Assembly: GCF_030157465.1 (NCBI RefSeq)
Contig: NZ_JAOAUU010000058.1
Location: 124,001-188,000 of the forward strand
From: Zoogloea sp.
GTDB taxonomy: Bacteria; Pseudomonadota; Gammaproteobacteria; Burkholderiales; Rhodocyclaceae
Length of the DNA: 64,000 bases
Direction: 5' to 3'
Shown: positions 1 to 7,937 of the stretch, in pieces
Numbering within the stretch: position 1 is the stretch's first letter
Layout: each line of letters opens with the position of its first letter
Notes under the pieces: model-generated
What the model saw: the letters and a program-made list of their open reading frames with translations, nothing else
Database searches by the model: none
What the model was told of the DNA's origin: nothing
Made by a program: the position numbers and the translations under genes

Positions 1-31
1 ATTTTTCCCGGTCGAGCGCAGGGGGGCGTTG

Positions 32-601
32 ATGATCGATGTATCGCTGAAGTTCCTGAAAGACGCGTTCAACAATTATTTGCATCGCAGGATAGACGCG
101 GGTTTTGGCGAACTCGACATCGGCCCCGTCGTCGATGACAAGGGCAACTGGGTCGCCCCCAAAAACTCCCTCTGCCTCACGGTTTTCCAGATCGAGGAAG
201 AACGCATCACCCGCGCCCAGATGCCCGACCGGGTCATGCTCGAGGGGCGCGACATCAGCCTGCCGCCGCCGCTGGCGATCAACCTCGTCATCCTGATTTC
301 CGCCCGTTTCGACGTTTACACCGAAGGCCTGCGCCTGCTGGCCTACGTGCTCGCCTACTTTCAGGCCCATCCGCTGTTCACCCCGGCCGAGCAGCCCGCC
401 ATGCCCGCCGGCCTCGATCGCCTGACCCTCGAACTCGTCAATTACGGCCCCGAGCAGACCAACCAGATGTGGGCCTGCCTGGGCGCCAAGCACCTGCCCT
501 CGGTGGTGTATCGGCTGCGCATGCTGCTCATTCAGGATGTCGAGCCCCTTGCCACCGGCACGCCCGTCAGCCACATCGACATCCGCGCGAGGGGCACATG
601 A
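32..601 (+). CDS. eCIS DUF4255 protein (Pvc16/Afp16-like tail terminator)
   Basis: This 189-residue protein resembles the DUF4255 family, whose Afp16/Pvc16 members cap the tail and end sheath and tube growth in contractile injection particles. The conserved part covers most of the chain, beginning with the helix after MIDVSLKFLKD and followed by the strand-rich core around LCLTVFQIEEE and LAINLVILIS. I chose the ATG at 32 because a G-rich ribosome site lies at 21-26; a TTG at 29 is the only other start. Its stop overlaps the ATG of the next gene, so it is translationally coupled. It is the first eCIS gene visible; the operon promoter lies outside the window or in the first 20 bases. The family call is confident; the role is known from the family. 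Confidence 0.82.
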   Translation: MIDVSLKFLKDAFNNYLHRRIDAGFGELDIGPVVDDKGNWVAPKNSLCLTVFQIEEERITRAQMPDRVMLEGRDISLPPPLAINLVILISARFDVYTEGLRLLAYVLAYFQAHPLFTPAEQPAMPAGLDRLTLELVNYGPEQTNQMWACLGAKHLPSVVYRLRMLLIQDVEPLATGTPVSHIDIRARGT

Positions 602-1605
602 ACACCACCCACCGCAGCCTGTTCAGCCTGGCCGTGCGCCATGATTTTCGCGGTGGGGCGTATGACGAATTCAGCTTTGTGGTGCCGCCCGCCACCCGCG
701 CCGCCCTCACCGACATGCGCGCCCAGCTGCGCGAGCGGGACGGCGTGCTGCATGTGCTGATTGCCGTGGATGACGGCGGCCAGCCTGTCGGCGAATGCAC
801 CGGGCGCCAGCTGATCTTCGGCCTCGTGCCGCGCAGCCCGTGGTTTGCCCAGTACACCGCGGCCTACGCCATCGGCGCCAGCGAGCGGCCGCTGTTCGGC
901 AACGACGCCTCCCGCGACAACCTCGATGCCCTGCCCCGCGGCGTCGAACTCTGCGGCCTCGCACCGGCCATCACCCCGCAACTCACGGCCCGGCCGCTCG
1001 ATCTGCGCGTCACCACGCCCGCCGGGGCCCAGGTGGCCCTCGGCCGGCTCGACGGCAGCGACGCCAGCTGGCCGTTCAGCGCCGGCCTCAGCCCCGGCGA
1101 ATACATCCTTACCGAAATCGCCGCCGACAGCAGCACCGCCCGCCGCCGGATCTTCATCGAGCCCGGCCTCGCCGCCAGCGGCTGCTGGGGCATTGTGGCC
1201 CTCACCGCCAGCGCCGGGCATGTCGCCAACGGCCACGCCTTCACACTGCACCTGGCCGCCCGCCGCGACGTGCTGCGCTACTACATCGTGGTCAAACCCG
1301 CCAACAACGCCGATTTCAACAGCATCGAGATCCTCGACACCGGCGCCGCCGACGATGGCCGCGACGCCCCCGTCACCTTCAAACGCGTGCTGCCCCCCTT
1401 TGGCAGCGGCCGGCTTTCACCGGCCCTGCTCGACGCCGGCGGCACCCGCAGCATCGTGCTTTTCGAAGCCGAAACCGCCGTCGCCCGCCGTGCCCGCGGC
1501 CCCCACGGCTTTGAATTGCACCGCAACGGCGAGCTGCTCATCGGCAACCTGCCGCAACCCGGCGCCGAACGCACAGACGCCCAGTTCGTCGTCCACCTGA
1601 GATAG
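598..1605 (+). CDS. Unknown eCIS-operon protein (335 aa)
   Basis: I do not recognise a family. The 335-residue protein starts at an ATG that overlaps the preceding stop (ATGA) and ends 22 bases before the sheath gene, so it belongs to the operon. The N-terminal third (SLFSLAVRHDFRGG, then a VPPATRA stretch) is globular. The rest is rich in short beta-strand-like segments with polar turns, such as LRVTTPAGAQVALG and RRIFIEPG. No signal peptide or membrane segment is visible. Position next to the terminator and sheath genes suggests a structural accessory of the particle, for example a cap or adaptor, but this is inference from context. A recently acquired morphon is unlikely because base use matches its neighbours. 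Confidence 0.7.
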   Translation: MNTTHRSLFSLAVRHDFRGGAYDEFSFVVPPATRAALTDMRAQLRERDGVLHVLIAVDDGGQPVGECTGRQLIFGLVPRSPWFAQYTAAYAIGASERPLFGNDASRDNLDALPRGVELCGLAPAITPQLTARPLDLRVTTPAGAQVALGRLDGSDASWPFSAGLSPGEYILTEIAADSSTARRRIFIEPGLAASGCWGIVALTASAGHVANGHAFTLHLAARRDVLRYYIVVKPANNADFNSIEILDTGAADDGRDAPVTFKRVLPPFGSGRLSPALLDAGGTRSIVLFEAETAVARRARGPHGFELHRNGELLIGNLPQPGAERTDAQFVVHLR

Positions 1606-1627
1606 ACCTTAGAGGAGCGAATCCGCC

Positions 1628-3586
1628 ATGCCCACTTACCGCACGCCCGACGTGTATGTCGAAGAAATCTCGGTGTTTCCGCCTTCGGTCGCGGAAGTGG
1701 AAACCGCCATTCCGGCCTTTGTCGGCTACACCGCCAAGGCCACCCGCGCGGTCGATGGCGACCTCAAAAACGTCCCGACCCGCATCGTCTCGCTGCTCGA
1801 ATTCGAGGGCCTGTTCGGCGGCGCCCCGCGGCTCGACGTAGCCCGCGTCAATCTCGACGACGCCAGCAATTTTGTCGACGCCCAGCTCGGCGCCGGCAAC
1901 ACCAAGTATCTCTACACCAGCCTGCGCCTGTTCTTCGACAACGGCGGCGGCCCCTGCCACATCGTTTCGGTGGGCCTGCACACCGCCGCCACCGACAAGG
2001 ACGAACTCATCGCCGGGCTGCGCCGGGTGTCCACCGTGGATGAACCCACCATGCTGGTCGTGCCCGACGCCGCGGCGCTCGGCGCCGACGATCTGGCCGC
2101 CGTGCAGATGGAAGCCCTCGACCAATGCGGCAAGCTGGGCGACCGGGTGGCGATTCTCGACACCGCGCTCTACACCAACAAAACCGACCACGCCGCCGCC
2201 ATCGCCAGCTTCCGCGGCAAGAACGGCGTCAACAACCTCAAATACGGCGCGGCCTACGCCCCCTGGCTCAAGCTCAAGTACCCCAAGAACGTCGGTTACG
2301 CCGACCTGGCCGGCAAGCTCTTCAAGGGCGGCGCACCGGTCAGCCTCACCAGCCTGTCGGGCGACGCCGGCCTCAACGCCCGCATGGCCCTGCTTGATTC
2401 GGTGATCGCCGACAGCGCCCTCATCGCCACCACGCTTGCCGGGCTGGCCAGCCCGCAGCGCAGCCTTGCCGCCCACCAGGACAAGCTGCTCACCGACTAC
2501 CAGGGCGGCAAGAGCGAAGCCACCGCCCAGGCCCTGTTCGGCTCGCTCACCGGCCTCGCCCACGCCATCGACGGGCTGCTCACCGCAGTAGCCAAGCTGA
2601 CCAACCCCAGCCTCACGGCCTTTCTCACCAGCCAGATCAGCGGCTCGCTGAAAACCGCCTACACCCGCATGATCGCCGTCGAGAAAGAACTCGCCGCCGC
2701 CGCGGGCACCTACACCGAACAGTGGAGCATCGGCACCGCGCCCAGCGCCGCCGCGTGGGGCGATATTTTTGGCGCCAACGACCCGGATGCCGGCACCGGC
2801 ACCATCCCCACCGCGCCCGCCACGCCGCTGGCCGCCCAGCTCGATGCGGCCCTGCCCACCGTGCATGCCACCTTCGCCGCCGCCAGCACCGCCCTCAACC
2901 GGCTCACCGCCGAAGCCGCCACCTGGCGCAGCAACCACGAGGATTACCTCACCGAAAACTTCAGCGCCTACCGCGCCATCCTGCGCGGCGTGAATGGCCT
3001 GCTCACCGCCTGCCCACCCTGCGGCGCGGTGGCCGGCGTGTACGCCCGCGTGGATAACCAGCGCGGCGTCTGGAAAGCCCCGGCCAACGTCAGCCTCACC
3101 GGCGTCATCGAGCCCACGTATTACTTCGACAGCGACGACACCGACAACCTCAACATCGACCCGGTGGCCGGCAAGTCGGTCAACGCCATCCGCAGCTTCG
3201 TCGGCAAGGGCACCCTGATCTGGGGCGCCCGCACGCTGGCCGGCAACGACAACGAATGGCGCTACATCTCGGTACGGCGCTTCTTCAACATGGTGGAAGA
3301 GTCCGTCAAGAAATCCACCTACTGGGCGGTCTTCGAGCCCAACGACGCCAACACCTGGGTCAAGGTGCGCGGGATGATCGAAAGTTATCTCACCCAGAAA
3401 TGGCGCGAAGGCGCGCTGGCCGGCTCCACCACCAAGGAAGCCTTCTTCGTGCGCTGCGGGCTGGGCACCACCATGAGCAGCCAGGACATCCTCGAAGGGC
3501 GCATGTACGTCGAGATCGGCATGGCCGTGGTGCGGCCGGCCGAATTCATCATCCTCAAGTTCTATCACAAGCTGCAGACGTCCTGA
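1628..3586 (+). CDS. eCIS contractile tail sheath protein
   Basis: The protein forms the contractile outer sheath that drives the inner tube into the target cell. The N-terminus (TPDVYVEEISVFPPSV, then AIPAFVGYT) and the C-terminal domain (about residues 446-652, with GVYARVDNQRGVWKAPANV and the end IILKFYHKL) are classic for phage-tail-like sheaths. At 652 residues it is much longer than the usual 350-480 residues of Afp2/3/4. The extra length is an alanine- and leucine-rich, probably helical insertion at about residues 235-445. A strong ribosome site (AGAGGAG) lies at 1611-1617. Only one sheath gene is present here, whereas Afp and PVC loci carry three, so this protein should build the entire sheath. 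Confidence 0.93.
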   Translation: MPTYRTPDVYVEEISVFPPSVAEVETAIPAFVGYTAKATRAVDGDLKNVPTRIVSLLEFEGLFGGAPRLDVARVNLDDASNFVDAQLGAGNTKYLYTSLRLFFDNGGGPCHIVSVGLHTAATDKDELIAGLRRVSTVDEPTMLVVPDAAALGADDLAAVQMEALDQCGKLGDRVAILDTALYTNKTDHAAAIASFRGKNGVNNLKYGAAYAPWLKLKYPKNVGYADLAGKLFKGGAPVSLTSLSGDAGLNARMALLDSVIADSALIATTLAGLASPQRSLAAHQDKLLTDYQGGKSEATAQALFGSLTGLAHAIDGLLTAVAKLTNPSLTAFLTSQISGSLKTAYTRMIAVEKELAAAAGTYTEQWSIGTAPSAAAWGDIFGANDPDAGTGTIPTAPATPLAAQLDAALPTVHATFAAASTALNRLTAEAATWRSNHEDYLTENFSAYRAILRGVNGLLTACPPCGAVAGVYARVDNQRGVWKAPANVSLTGVIEPTYYFDSDDTDNLNIDPVAGKSVNAIRSFVGKGTLIWGARTLAGNDNEWRYISVRRFFNMVEESVKKSTYWAVFEPNDANTWVKVRGMIESYLTQKWREGALAGSTTKEAFFVRCGLGTTMSSQDILEGRMYVEIGMAVVRPAEFIILKFYHKLQTS

Positions 3587-3660
3587 CCCCGCCGCCGGGC
3601 CGCGGCCTTCGCCAAGCGTGAAGCCGGCCCGCCCGTGACCAGACACCGAAAGGAACCGAC

Positions 3661-4095
3661 ATGCCTGCCCAGTATCCCTTGCCCGTCTTCCACTTCTCCG
3701 TCCAGTGGGGCGGCACCCGCGTTGGTTTTTCCGAAGTCACCGGCCTGACCCAGGAAAACCAGGCCATCGAATACCGCGATGGCTCCTTCCCCGAGTACTC
3801 GTCGATCAAGATGCCGGGGCTGCGCAAGTTCAGCAACGTCACCCTCAAGCGCGGCGTCATCAAGTCCGACAACGACTTCTTCAAGTGGCTATCGACGATC
3901 AAGCTCAACACCGTAGAGCGGCGCGACCTCACCATCAGCCTGCTCAACGAAGCCCACGAGCCGGTGATGGTCTGGAAGATCCACAACGCCTTCCCGGTCA
4001 AGGTCGAGGGGCCGCAGCTCAAGGCCAGCGGCAACGAGGTGGCCATCGAGTCCATCGAGCTGGCCCACGAAGGTCTGGAAGTGCAGAACGAGTGA
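3661..4095 (+). CDS. eCIS inner tube protein (Pvc1/Afp1-like)
   Basis: This 144-residue protein is of the T4 gp19-like tail tube family, whose hexamers stack to form the lumen that carries cargo. The signature runs from PVFHFSVQWGG through FSEVTGLTQENQ, SSIKMPGLRKFSNVTLKRGV and the end IESIELAHEGLEVQ. Length is normal for the family. An AAAGGAA ribosome site precedes the ATG by about six bases. It lies 74 bases after the sheath stop and is followed 17 bases later by a second, divergent tube paralogue. It is the more canonical of the two and is probably the bulk tube subunit. Confidence 0.93.
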   Translation: MPAQYPLPVFHFSVQWGGTRVGFSEVTGLTQENQAIEYRDGSFPEYSSIKMPGLRKFSNVTLKRGVIKSDNDFFKWLSTIKLNTVERRDLTISLLNEAHEPVMVWKIHNAFPVKVEGPQLKASGNEVAIESIELAHEGLEVQNE

Positions 4096-4112
4096 TCGGC
4101 TGAGGCCCGGCC

Positions 4113-4556
4113 ATGTACACCCCGCCCGTCGGATTTCACTTCAAGGTGGAAGTCCTTGGCCTTGATCGCGCCGTCGATGACGACGTGCGCTTCAGCGAAG
4201 TGGGCGGCCTCGGCTTCGAGGTCGCCACCGAAGAAGTGCCGGAGGGCGGCGAGAACCGCTTCATCCAGCGCTACCCGCTGCGCGCCAAGTACCCCGACCT
4301 CGTCCTCAAGCGCGGCCTGCTCAAAAGCTCGGCGATCTGGGACTGGACCCGCGACTGCATCGAAAACCTCGACATCAAGCCCAAGAATGTCGACGTCAAG
4401 CTGCTCAACGAAAACCACGAACCGCTGATCACCTGGCATTTGGTGGGCGCCTACCCCGTCAAATGGGCCGTGACCGACCTCAACGCCACCAACAACGCCA
4501 TCGTCGTCGAGAGCCTGCAGCTGGCCTACCAGTACTTCACCGTGGATAAATCCTGA
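4113..4556 (+). CDS. eCIS second tube protein (Pvc5/Afp5-like)
   Basis: This is a 147-residue paralogue of the preceding tube protein. It keeps the same fold landmarks (GFHFKVEVLG, VRFSEVGGLGFEV, YPDLVLKRGLL, VVESLQLAYQYF) but is clearly divergent. In Afp/PVC particles the Afp5/Pvc5 protein forms the tube layer next to the spike hub, and gene order (tube, second tube, DUF5908, LysM hub, spike) supports that assignment. It is co-transcribed with its neighbours. The assignment as tube-initiator layer rather than bulk tube comes from gene order; the family itself is clear from sequence. Confidence 0.9.
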   Translation: MYTPPVGFHFKVEVLGLDRAVDDDVRFSEVGGLGFEVATEEVPEGGENRFIQRYPLRAKYPDLVLKRGLLKSSAIWDWTRDCIENLDIKPKNVDVKLLNENHEPLITWHLVGAYPVKWAVTDLNATNNAIVVESLQLAYQYFTVDKS

Positions 4557-4569
4557 ACCGGAGCCCGCC

Positions 4570-4731
4570 ATGCCCATCATCGTCGATGAAGTCGTGATCT
4601 CGGTGGAAGTCGGCAACGCCAGCTCCGGCGGCGTCGGCACGCCCCCCGCGCCGGACGCCGAGCGCCAGGCCCTGATCGCCGAATGCGTCGAGCAGGTGCT
4701 TGAAATCCTGCGTCAGGAGCGTGAGCCATGA
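4570..4731 (+). CDS. Small eCIS protein, DUF5908 type (Pvc6/Afp6-like)
   Basis: This is a 53-residue gene starting MPIIVDEVVISVEVG and ending in a charged helix (ECVEQVLEILRQEREP). A short beta segment, a Gly/Pro/Ser linker and a terminal helix are typical of DUF5908 proteins, which sit between the tube and LysM genes in many eCIS loci. A GGAG ribosome site lies at 4560-4563, and the start is 13 bases after the previous stop. Its function is unknown; the family position suggests a minor structural or assembly component at the base of the tube. Its small size makes it easy to miss in automatic annotation. Confidence 0.72.
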   Translation: MPIIVDEVVISVEVGNASSGGVGTPPAPDAERQALIAECVEQVLEILRQEREP

Positions 4732-4801
4732 GCGCGCCGGGCCGCCCCAAGCGCGAAATCCCCCGCCTGGCGGGGAGGCGCGCAGCGCCAGGGGAGCACT
4801 C
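4732..4801. repeat. GC-rich double palindrome in front of the LysM hub gene
   Basis: The 70-base gap between the DUF5908 stop and the next ATG contains two adjacent inverted repeats: CCCCGCC-t-GGCGGGG near 4763-4777, and GGCGC-gca-GCGCC just downstream. It looks like a REP-type intergenic element or an mRNA processing or stability hairpin inside the operon. Every other eCIS gene junction here is 0-75 bases long and lacks such a structure. No second copy was noticed in the window. Confidence 0.4.
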
Positions 4802-5470
4802 ATGACTGATCGCGGCCAGCTCGAACGCCTGCAGATTCAGGCCTTCACCGCGCCGGACTACAGCGGCTCGGCCATCGAAACCTTCGAGGCCTACGTCAAC
4901 CCGGCCGAGATCACCCTTGCCTACGAAATGGAGTACGACAGCGGGCAGGGCGCCGGCACCACCGGCAGCCGCATGGACTTCAAGAAGGTCAAACCCGGCG
5001 ACATGACCCTCGCCTTCTTCATCGACGGCACCGGCGCCAACGGGCGGCCCCTCGACGTGCAGGAAAAGGTCGAATCCTTCCAGAAAGTCACCGGCTACAA
5101 CGGCGACATCCACCGCCCCAACTACCTCAAGATTGCCTGGGGCCGCATCCAGATCAAGCGCTGCGTGCTCAAGAGCGCCTCGATCGTCTACAAGCTCTTC
5201 AAACCCAGCGGAGTACCGCTCAGGGCGGTGATCACCGCTGTATTCACCGACACCGCCGACGACCAGACCCGCGTCGCGCTGGCCCAGGACGCCTCGCCCG
5301 ACCTCACCCACGTGCGCATCGCCAAGGCCGGCGACACCCTGGCCGCGCTGTGCACCGAGATCTACAACAATCCCCACTACGCATCCCGGGTGGCCCGCGC
5401 CAACGGCCTCGACGGCTTCCGGCAGCTCGCCCCCGGCACCCGCGTGGTGCTGCCTCCGCTGGAGAAATAA
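4802..5470 (+). CDS. eCIS hub protein with LysM domain (Pvc7/Afp7-like)
   Basis: This 222-residue protein has an N-terminal CIS tube-like domain (ETFEAYVNPAEITLAYEMEY, later GDMTLAFFIDGTG) and a C-terminal LysM module at about residues 168-220 (HVRIAKAGDTLAALCTEIY, then LAPGTRVVLPP). In Afp/PVC and T4 gp53-like proteins this joins the first tube ring to the spike and contacts the baseplate; LysM may recall an ancestral cell-wall contact. The ATG at 4802 is preferred because the conserved sequence begins there and GGGGAG lies five to eight bases upstream. An upstream in-frame start would translate the palindromic spacer. The role is inferred from the family. Confidence 0.88.
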   Translation: MTDRGQLERLQIQAFTAPDYSGSAIETFEAYVNPAEITLAYEMEYDSGQGAGTTGSRMDFKKVKPGDMTLAFFIDGTGANGRPLDVQEKVESFQKVTGYNGDIHRPNYLKIAWGRIQIKRCVLKSASIVYKLFKPSGVPLRAVITAVFTDTADDQTRVALAQDASPDLTHVRIAKAGDTLAALCTEIYNNPHYASRVARANGLDGFRQLAPGTRVVLPPLEK

Positions 5471-5471
5471 A

Positions 5472-7214
5472 ATTCCCGCCCCGCGCACGCTCCCCATCGA
5501 TGCCGAACAACGCGAGTTCACCATCAAGGTGAACGGCAGCGCCGTGCCCCGCACCGACCAGCTGCTGTCGGTCAGCGTGGTCAGCAGCGCCAACCACATC
5601 GCCACCGCGCGGCTGGCCTACCGCGACGGCGAAGCGGCCACCGGCACCTTTGCACTCAGCAACGGCAGCCTCTTCGTGCCGGGCGCCGAAGTCGAAATCC
5701 TGGCCGGCAGCGGCAACGCCCCCGACCTGCTGTTCAAAGGCCTGGTGGTGCGCCAGCGCCTCAAGGTGCGCGAAGGCTCGCCGCCGCAGCTCGTCGTCGA
5801 ATGCCGTCACGCCGCCACCAAAATGAGCCTCAAGCGGCATGGCGCCATCCATCTCGACAAAACCGACAGCGATGTCATCAGCCAGCTCTGTTCCGACGCC
5901 GGCATCAACGCCACCATCGCCAGCACCAGCCTGAGCCACCCGCATCTGGTGCAATTCGACAGCACCGACTGGGATTTTCTCGTCACCCGCGCCCAGGCCT
6001 GCGGCCACATCGTGCTCACCCGCGGCGCCGACCTCGAAACCCGCGCCCCGGCGCTGTCCGGCTCGCCCGTCGCGACCCTCGCCTTCGGCGCCACGCTGAT
6101 GGAACTCGACGCCGAGATCGACGCCCGCGAGCAAACCCAGGCCGTCAAAACCCTCACCTGGAACGCCGCCGACCAGGCCGTGCACACCCTCGACGCCAGC
6201 CCGCCCGGCTTCACCGGCCCCGGCAACCTGGCCGCCGACGACCTTGCCGGCGCCATGGGCATCGACGCGCTGGAACTTCGCCACGCCATGCTCCCCGACG
6301 CCGAAGCCACCGCTGTCGCCGACGCCCGCTTCGCCCGTGCCCGCCTCGACAAGGTGAGCGGCCGCGCCATGTGCGCCGGGCTCGGCCAGGTGCTGCCGGG
6401 CGACGTGGTCGAGCTGGCCGGCGTGGGCGATCGCTTCAACGGCCAGGTGCTGGTCACCGGCGTGCGCCACGAAATGGACACCACCCAGGGCTGGCGCACC
6501 CACCTGCAATTCGGCGGCGTGCCCGAAGACCCGGCCCGCCGCCAGCGCCTCGAATCCGGCCGCAGCAGCAGCCTGCTGGCCCCGGTGCATGGCCTGCAAA
6601 CCGGCATCGTCACCGACAACGAAGACCCGGAAGGTGAATTCCGCGTGCGCGTGCGCCTGCCGCTGGTCGACCCGGCCGGCGACGGCGTGTGGGCGCGGGT
6701 GGTCTGCTCCGATGCCGGCAGCGACCGCGGCGTGATGATCCGCCCCGAGATCGACGACGAAGTGGTGGTCGGCTTCTTCGACGACGACCCGCGCAGCCCG
6801 GTGCTGCTCGGCATGCTCCACAGCAGCGCCCACGCCGCGCCGCTCACGCCCAGCAACGACAACCACGAAAAAACCTTCAAGAGCCGCAGCGGCATCCAGG
6901 TGCTGGTGAACGACGAAGACACCGTGATCACCCTCTCCACCCCCGGCGGCCACAGCCTCGTGCTCGACGACAAGAACGGCGAAGTGGTGCTCACCGACAG
7001 CAACGGCAACAGCCTCAAGTTTTCCAGCGCCGGCATCACCCTCGAAAGCAGCGCCGAACTCAAGCTCAAGACCAGCGGCGACGCCAAGCTCGAATTCGGC
7101 GGTGGCGGCGAAGTCAGCGCCGGCTCCCAGCTCAAGCTGGAAGGCAGCGCCGGCATCGAAGTCAGCAGCGGCGGCACCGCCAAGCTCAAGGGTTCCCTCG
7201 TGCAGATCAACTGA
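5472..7214 (+). CDS. eCIS VgrG-like spike protein (Pvc8/Afp8-like), ATT start
   Basis: This 580-residue central spike has a gp27-like part (about 1-375), an OB-fold of gp5 type (about 375-460, with RVRVRLPLVDP and VVVGFFDDDPRSPVLLGML) and a repetitive beta-helix needle (about 480-580, with GEVVLTDSNGNSLKF and AELKLKTSG). Homologous sequence clearly begins with IPAPRTLPIDAEQREFTIKV, yet no ATG, GTG or TTG exists in frame before a GTG at 5529 that would cut off 19 conserved residues. An ATT at 5472 sits seven bases after a GGAG at 5461-5464 and one base after the previous stop, so I place the start there. The spike carries the PAAR tip encoded next. Confidence 0.87.
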   Translation: MPAPRTLPIDAEQREFTIKVNGSAVPRTDQLLSVSVVSSANHIATARLAYRDGEAATGTFALSNGSLFVPGAEVEILAGSGNAPDLLFKGLVVRQRLKVREGSPPQLVVECRHAATKMSLKRHGAIHLDKTDSDVISQLCSDAGINATIASTSLSHPHLVQFDSTDWDFLVTRAQACGHIVLTRGADLETRAPALSGSPVATLAFGATLMELDAEIDAREQTQAVKTLTWNAADQAVHTLDASPPGFTGPGNLAADDLAGAMGIDALELRHAMLPDAEATAVADARFARARLDKVSGRAMCAGLGQVLPGDVVELAGVGDRFNGQVLVTGVRHEMDTTQGWRTHLQFGGVPEDPARRQRLESGRSSSLLAPVHGLQTGIVTDNEDPEGEFRVRVRLPLVDPAGDGVWARVVCSDAGSDRGVMIRPEIDDEVVVGFFDDDPRSPVLLGMLHSSAHAAPLTPSNDNHEKTFKSRSGIQVLVNDEDTVITLSTPGGHSLVLDDKNGEVVLTDSNGNSLKFSSAGITLESSAELKLKTSGDAKLEFGGGGEVSAGSQLKLEGSAGIEVSSGGTAKLKGSLVQIN

Positions 7215-7226
7215 AGCGAGACCACC

Positions 7227-7499
7227 ATGCCCAGCGCAGCCCGCGTCACCGACCTCTCCAACCACGGCGGCACCCTCACCGGCCCGGGCGAGCCCACCGT
7301 GCTCATCGGCGGCATGCCCGCCGCCGTCGTGGGCGACATGCACGCCTGCGTGATTCCACCACCCCATCCGCCGGTCAGCCCCTTCCCGATGGGCAGCGCC
7401 ACCGTGCTGATCGGCGGCAAACCGGCCCTGCGGGTGGGCGACGCCTGCGTGTGCGGCGCCGCGGCGGCGGTGGGCGAACCCACGGTCATCATCGGATGA
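7227..7499 (+). CDS. PAAR-motif spike tip protein
   Basis: This 90-residue protein carries the PAAR fold that forms the sharp, metal-binding cone at the end of VgrG-like spikes. The features are SAARVTDLSNHGG at the start, repeated GEPTVLIGG, GSATVLIGG and GEPTVIIG turns, histidines at GDMHACVIPPPHP and cysteines at GDACVCGAA that fit metal coordination. It lies 12 bases after the spike gene and seven bases before the gp25-like gene, and is surely co-translated with them. It has no extension domain, so it looks like a plain tip rather than a toxin carrier. Confidence 0.93.
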   Translation: MPSAARVTDLSNHGGTLTGPGEPTVLIGGMPAAVVGDMHACVIPPPHPPVSPFPMGSATVLIGGKPALRVGDACVCGAAAAVGEPTVIIG

Positions 7500-7506
7500 A
7501 GCAGCC

Positions 7507-7932
7507 ATGAGCGAGCCCTCATCCTTCCTTGGCCGCGGCTGGGCCTTTCCGCCCGCCTTCGCCAGCGGCGGCGCCCGCATGACCGAGGACGAAGCCGACA
7601 TCGACGCCAGCCTGCGCATCCTCTTCGGCACCACGCCGGGCGAGCGCTTCCTGCAGCCCAAATACGGCCTCGACATGCACGAACTGATGTTCGAGCCCCT
7701 CAGCACCACCCTGCGCAGCGTGCTCAAAGACCGCATCCTCACCACCGTGCTGGTGTATGAACCGCGCATCCGAGTGCTCGAACTCGTCATCGACGACAGC
7801 CGCATCTTCGACGGCGTGCTCGCGATCCGGCTCGACTACCTGATCCGCAGCACCAACTCCCGCTTCAACCTGGTCTTCCCCTTCTACCTCGGCGAAGCCA
7901 CCGAAGCCCTGCGCGCCACCCGCCGCGGATAA
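7507..7932 (+). CDS. eCIS baseplate wedge protein, GPW/gp25 family (Pvc9/Afp9-like)
   Basis: This 141-residue protein is of the T4 gp25 lysozyme-like family that links the baseplate wedge to the first sheath ring. Hallmarks are the early EDEADIDASLRILFGTTPGER segment, the YGLDMHELMFEP motif and the hydrophobic VLVYEPRIRVLEL strand. Length is normal. It lies directly between the PAAR tip and the large baseplate J-like gene, the same order as in Afp and PVC clusters. It starts at an ATG seven bases after the PAAR stop. Confidence 0.92.
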   Translation: MSEPSSFLGRGWAFPPAFASGGARMTEDEADIDASLRILFGTTPGERFLQPKYGLDMHELMFEPLSTTLRSVLKDRILTTVLVYEPRIRVLELVIDDSRIFDGVLAIRLDYLIRSTNSRFNLVFPFYLGEATEALRATRRG

Positions 7933-7937
7933 TCGCC

